Position numbers and translations under genes: made by a program. From Chloroflexota bacterium (GTDB taxonomy: Bacteria > Chloroflexota > Limnocylindria > Limnocylindrales > CSP1-4), in the NCBI GenBank assembly GCA_017853275.1, contig JAFMJV010000018.1:1-51520 (forward strand): 51,520 bases of DNA. Direction: 5' to 3'. This document shows, piece by piece, positions 49,919 through 51,520 of the stretch; position 1 is the first letter of the stretch, and each line of letters starts with the position of its first letter. Under the pieces are notes generated by a model that was not told the origin of the DNA, did not search any database, and saw nothing but the letters and a program-made list of their open reading frames with translations.

Positions 49919-51304
49919 CTAGTCGGCCAGGTGGCCGCCGTCCCGGAGGATCTTCTCGGCGCCGGCCTGGGCGTTCGCCATGGCCGTCGCAGCATCCTCG
50001 GCGCCGGTCAGCGCGAGGTTGATCTCCCGCTGCAGCTCACCGACGATCTGCCAGGTCTCCGGGATGTTCGCGACCGCGAGCGTCTCGGCATCCTCGATCG
50101 CGGCGACCGCGGCGGGGATGTACGGGAGCGCCGCGATGACCTCGGGGTCCTGGGCGGTGGAGATCCGGTTCGGGTCCGTCTGGTAGGTCATGACCTGGTG
50201 CTTCTCGAACGCCTTCGAGGTGATCTGGGTCATGAGGAGCCAGGCGCAGTCCTTGTTCTCCTGCGGCAGGTTCGCGGGGATCGCGAGACCCCAGCCGCCG
50301 CGGATGCCGCGCGAGAAGGACTCGTCATTGCGCGGCACGGGGGCCACGGCGACGGTGTCCTTCACCGGGGAGTCGGGGCCGAAGAGCGCGCCCGCGATCG
50401 TCGCCCAGGCGGGCCACATCGCGACCTTGCCGGCCATGAAGGCGTCCATCGCCTCCGTGAAGCCGTAGCTCGTCACCGCAGCGGGCGAGTACGGGAGGAT
50501 GTCGATCATCTCCTGGAGCGCCTCGACGGCCTCCTCGCTCGTGAAGTTCGGCTTCAGGGTCTTGTCGCCCTTGCTCCCCGTCATGAGCACGCCGCCGTGC
50601 CCGACGAAGCGGCTGTACCAGTCCACGAGCATCGCGGACGGGTCGTTCGCACCGACCATCGCGGAGCCCGCGACGTCACCGCTCGTGAGCGCCTCCGCGG
50701 CGGCCTTGTAGTCGTCCCAGGTCTGCGGGACCTCGATCCCGGCCGCATCGAGGAGGTCCTTCCGGTAGAAGAGGAGGACCGAGCCCGAGTGGATGCCCGG
50801 GACGAGGAAGAGCTTGTCACCACCGAACTCGCCCTTCTCGGGGTCGAAGTATCCGGTGTAGTTCAGCTGGCCCTCGGGGAAGTCCGCGAAGTCGAAGTCC
50901 GCAGGGGTCTTCGCCGGGTCGTTCACGTACGGCGTGAGCTCCTCGAGGAGCCCGGCGCCCGCCGTGGCCGCCACGTTGAAGCCGATGACGTGGACGATGT
51001 CGAAGGCCGACTCGGGTGCGCGCAGGTTCTGGGCGATCGACTCGCCGAGCGGCCCGATCGCCATCGTCGTGAGCTGGATGTCGATGCCGGTGGCGGCCTC
51101 GATCTCCGCCTCCTTGTCCTGGAGGCCCTTCTCGTCGCGCTCGCCGTCCACGAGGGCGATGCGCACGGCCTTGCCCGCGCAGGCCATCGGATCGAAGGCG
51201 CCCTCTGCCGCCGCGACCGGGACGCTCGCCCCGACCGCCGAGACGGCGACCGCCGCCGTGAGGCCCGCGACGACGCTGCGCCGCAGGAGGTTCCGCTCCG
51301 TCAT
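49919..51304 (-). CDS. CUT1-type sugar ABC transporter substrate-binding protein
   Basis: A 461-residue extracytoplasmic solute-binding protein of the SBP_bac_1 (MalE-like) class. The signal peptide is about residues 1-33 (NLLRRSVVAGLTAAVAVSAVG core with a twin Arg, AAA-E cleavage), and there is no lipobox Cys. The mature chain contains IQLTTMAIGPLGESIAQNLR near 75, LFLVPGIHSGSVLLFYRKDLLDAAGIEVPQTWDDYKAAAEAL near 160-200, FMAGKVAMWPAWATIAG near 290, and RGIRGGWGLAIPANLPQENKD near 335. These segments match sugar-binding SBPs; ligand unknown. ATG 51304 is used because GGAGGAG lies six bases upstream; ATG 51319 is less well placed. First gene of the 16-gene block, behind a promoter with a palindromic operator. 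Confidence 0.9.
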   Translation of the reverse strand: MTERNLLRRSVVAGLTAAVAVSAVGASVPVAAAEGAFDPMACAGKAVRIALVDGERDEKGLQDKEAEIEAATGIDIQLTTMAIGPLGESIAQNLRAPESAFDIVHVIGFNVAATAGAGLLEELTPYVNDPAKTPADFDFADFPEGQLNYTGYFDPEKGEFGGDKLFLVPGIHSGSVLLFYRKDLLDAAGIEVPQTWDDYKAAAEALTSGDVAGSAMVGANDPSAMLVDWYSRFVGHGGVLMTGSKGDKTLKPNFTSEEAVEALQEMIDILPYSPAAVTSYGFTEAMDAFMAGKVAMWPAWATIAGALFGPDSPVKDTVAVAPVPRNDESFSRGIRGGWGLAIPANLPQENKDCAWLLMTQITSKAFEKHQVMTYQTDPNRISTAQDPEVIAALPYIPAAVAAIEDAETLAVANIPETWQIVGELQREINLALTGAEDAATAMANAQAGAEKILRDGGHLAD

Positions 51305-51354
51305 CCCTGACTCCTCCATTCCTCTCCCTGCCGGGCAGACCCCGGCTGGGCCGG

Positions 51355-51394
51355 AGTGTGGACCACCGGGAAGGCGGCTGTCAACAAACGTTTG
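51355..51394 (-). promoter_or_regulatory. Promoter and LacI-like operator of the sugar-acid-like operon
   Basis: On the minus strand TTGACA (51384-51379) and CACACT (51360-51355) are separated by 18 bases. Immediately upstream is CAAACGTTTG (51394-51385), a perfect 10-bp palindrome abutting the -35. CG-centred CAAACGTTTG-type palindromes are typical LacI-family half-site arrangements. The downstream bases ACACTCCGG are shared with the other promoter at 37446. The rest of the gap 51320-51461 shows no gene. Confidence 0.6.
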
Positions 51395-51461
51395 CCGCCC
51401 TCGCGCCCGGACGGCGCGCTCGCGCGCGGCCCGTGGCGTCAGGAGGGGCAGGACGGCCCCA

Positions 51462-51520
51462 TCACCCCCAGCCGAGCTGGAAGAGCCCGAGGTCGATGCA
51501 GCGCGTCGCGCCGGTGGACG
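51462..51520 (-). CDS. Possible C-terminal tail of an unidentified minus-strand gene (partial)
   Basis: Eighteen codons are open from the window edge to a TGA at 51462-51464 (ending CIDLGLFQLGWG). The tail length is too short to identify a family. It is on the same strand as the binding protein and ends 158 bases upstream of it, so it could be the end of an upstream operon gene or an accidental frame. Confidence 0.25.
   Translation of the reverse strand, partial: STGATRCIDLGLFQLGWG

Noticed and set aside
1-51520. tRNA, rRNA, CRISPR arrays, insertion sequences, phage or plasmid features
   Set aside because: No cloverleaf with CCA end, no regularly spaced repeats, and no transposase, integrase or replication gene was recognised on either strand.

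Overview
The window is about 51.5 kb of very GC-rich DNA, dense with genes. Many starts are GTG, stop/start overlaps (ATGA, GTGA, TGATG) are common, and no gap between genes exceeds 300 bases. No rRNA, tRNA, CRISPR array, insertion sequence or phage gene was seen. The gene content suggests a free-living heterotrophic bacterium. Supporting items are the OpcA-dependent oxidative pentose phosphate operon, a glucose-6-phosphate isomerase of the type otherwise fused to transaldolase, several sugar ABC systems, aromatic-like lactone enzymes, molybdenum genes and a vanadium-haloperoxidase-like secreted enzyme. A Chloroflexota lineage (Limnocylindria-like) fits best and an actinobacterium is second. 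This placement is inference from gene content and base composition only.

Layout. 1-2.5 kb (minus): the N-terminal part of a secreted beta-helix protein, a HAD phosphatase and a 51-residue membrane peptide. 2.7-11.2 kb (plus): a pentose phosphate operon, tkt-pgi-gnd-zwf-opcA-pgl, ending at a hairpin. 11.3-12.5 kb: a divergent YceI/MarR pair around two tandem palindromic operators. 12.5-14.7 kb (plus): a molybdate unit with a MerR-Mop regulator, ModA and ModB but no ModC. 14.7-17.0 kb (minus): photolyase and an EamA transporter. 17.3-23.4 kb (plus): zinc-ribbon protein, P5C-dehydrogenase-like ALDH, CapA-like protein, CRTAC1/ASPIC protein and a degenerate M24 peptidase. 23.4-26.8 kb (plus): a xylose-type ABC transporter behind a clear promoter and LacI-type operator. 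26.8-32.8 kb: haloperoxidase/PAP2 protein (minus), class III aminotransferase (plus), EamA protein (minus) and a two-subunit CoA-transferase (plus).

The most unusual part is 32.8-51.3 kb, 21 consecutive minus-strand genes. The upstream 16 start with a CUT1-type sugar ABC transporter (binding protein and two permeases, no ATPase). They continue with an SMP-30 lactonase, a muconolactone-isomerase-like protein, an SDR, an enolase-superfamily enzyme, two VOC proteins, a FucI/AraA-like isomerase, two unrecognised proteins (one with a PD-(D/E)xK-like signature), an SDR with a His-rich N-terminus, a TIM-barrel isomerase/epimerase, a PcaB-like lyase and another SDR. A second promoter then precedes a class III CoA-transferase-like protein, a LacI regulator, two membrane proteins and a MoaD-MoaE fusion. 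Both promoters carry a CAAACG(T/A)TTG-type palindrome, so the adjacent LacI protein probably controls both blocks. The set combines homologues of beta-ketoadipate-pathway lactone enzymes with a sugar uptake system and has no ring-cleavage dioxygenase of a familiar type. I infer catabolism of an unusual sugar-acid-like or cyclic polyol-like substrate that cannot be named from sequence alone.
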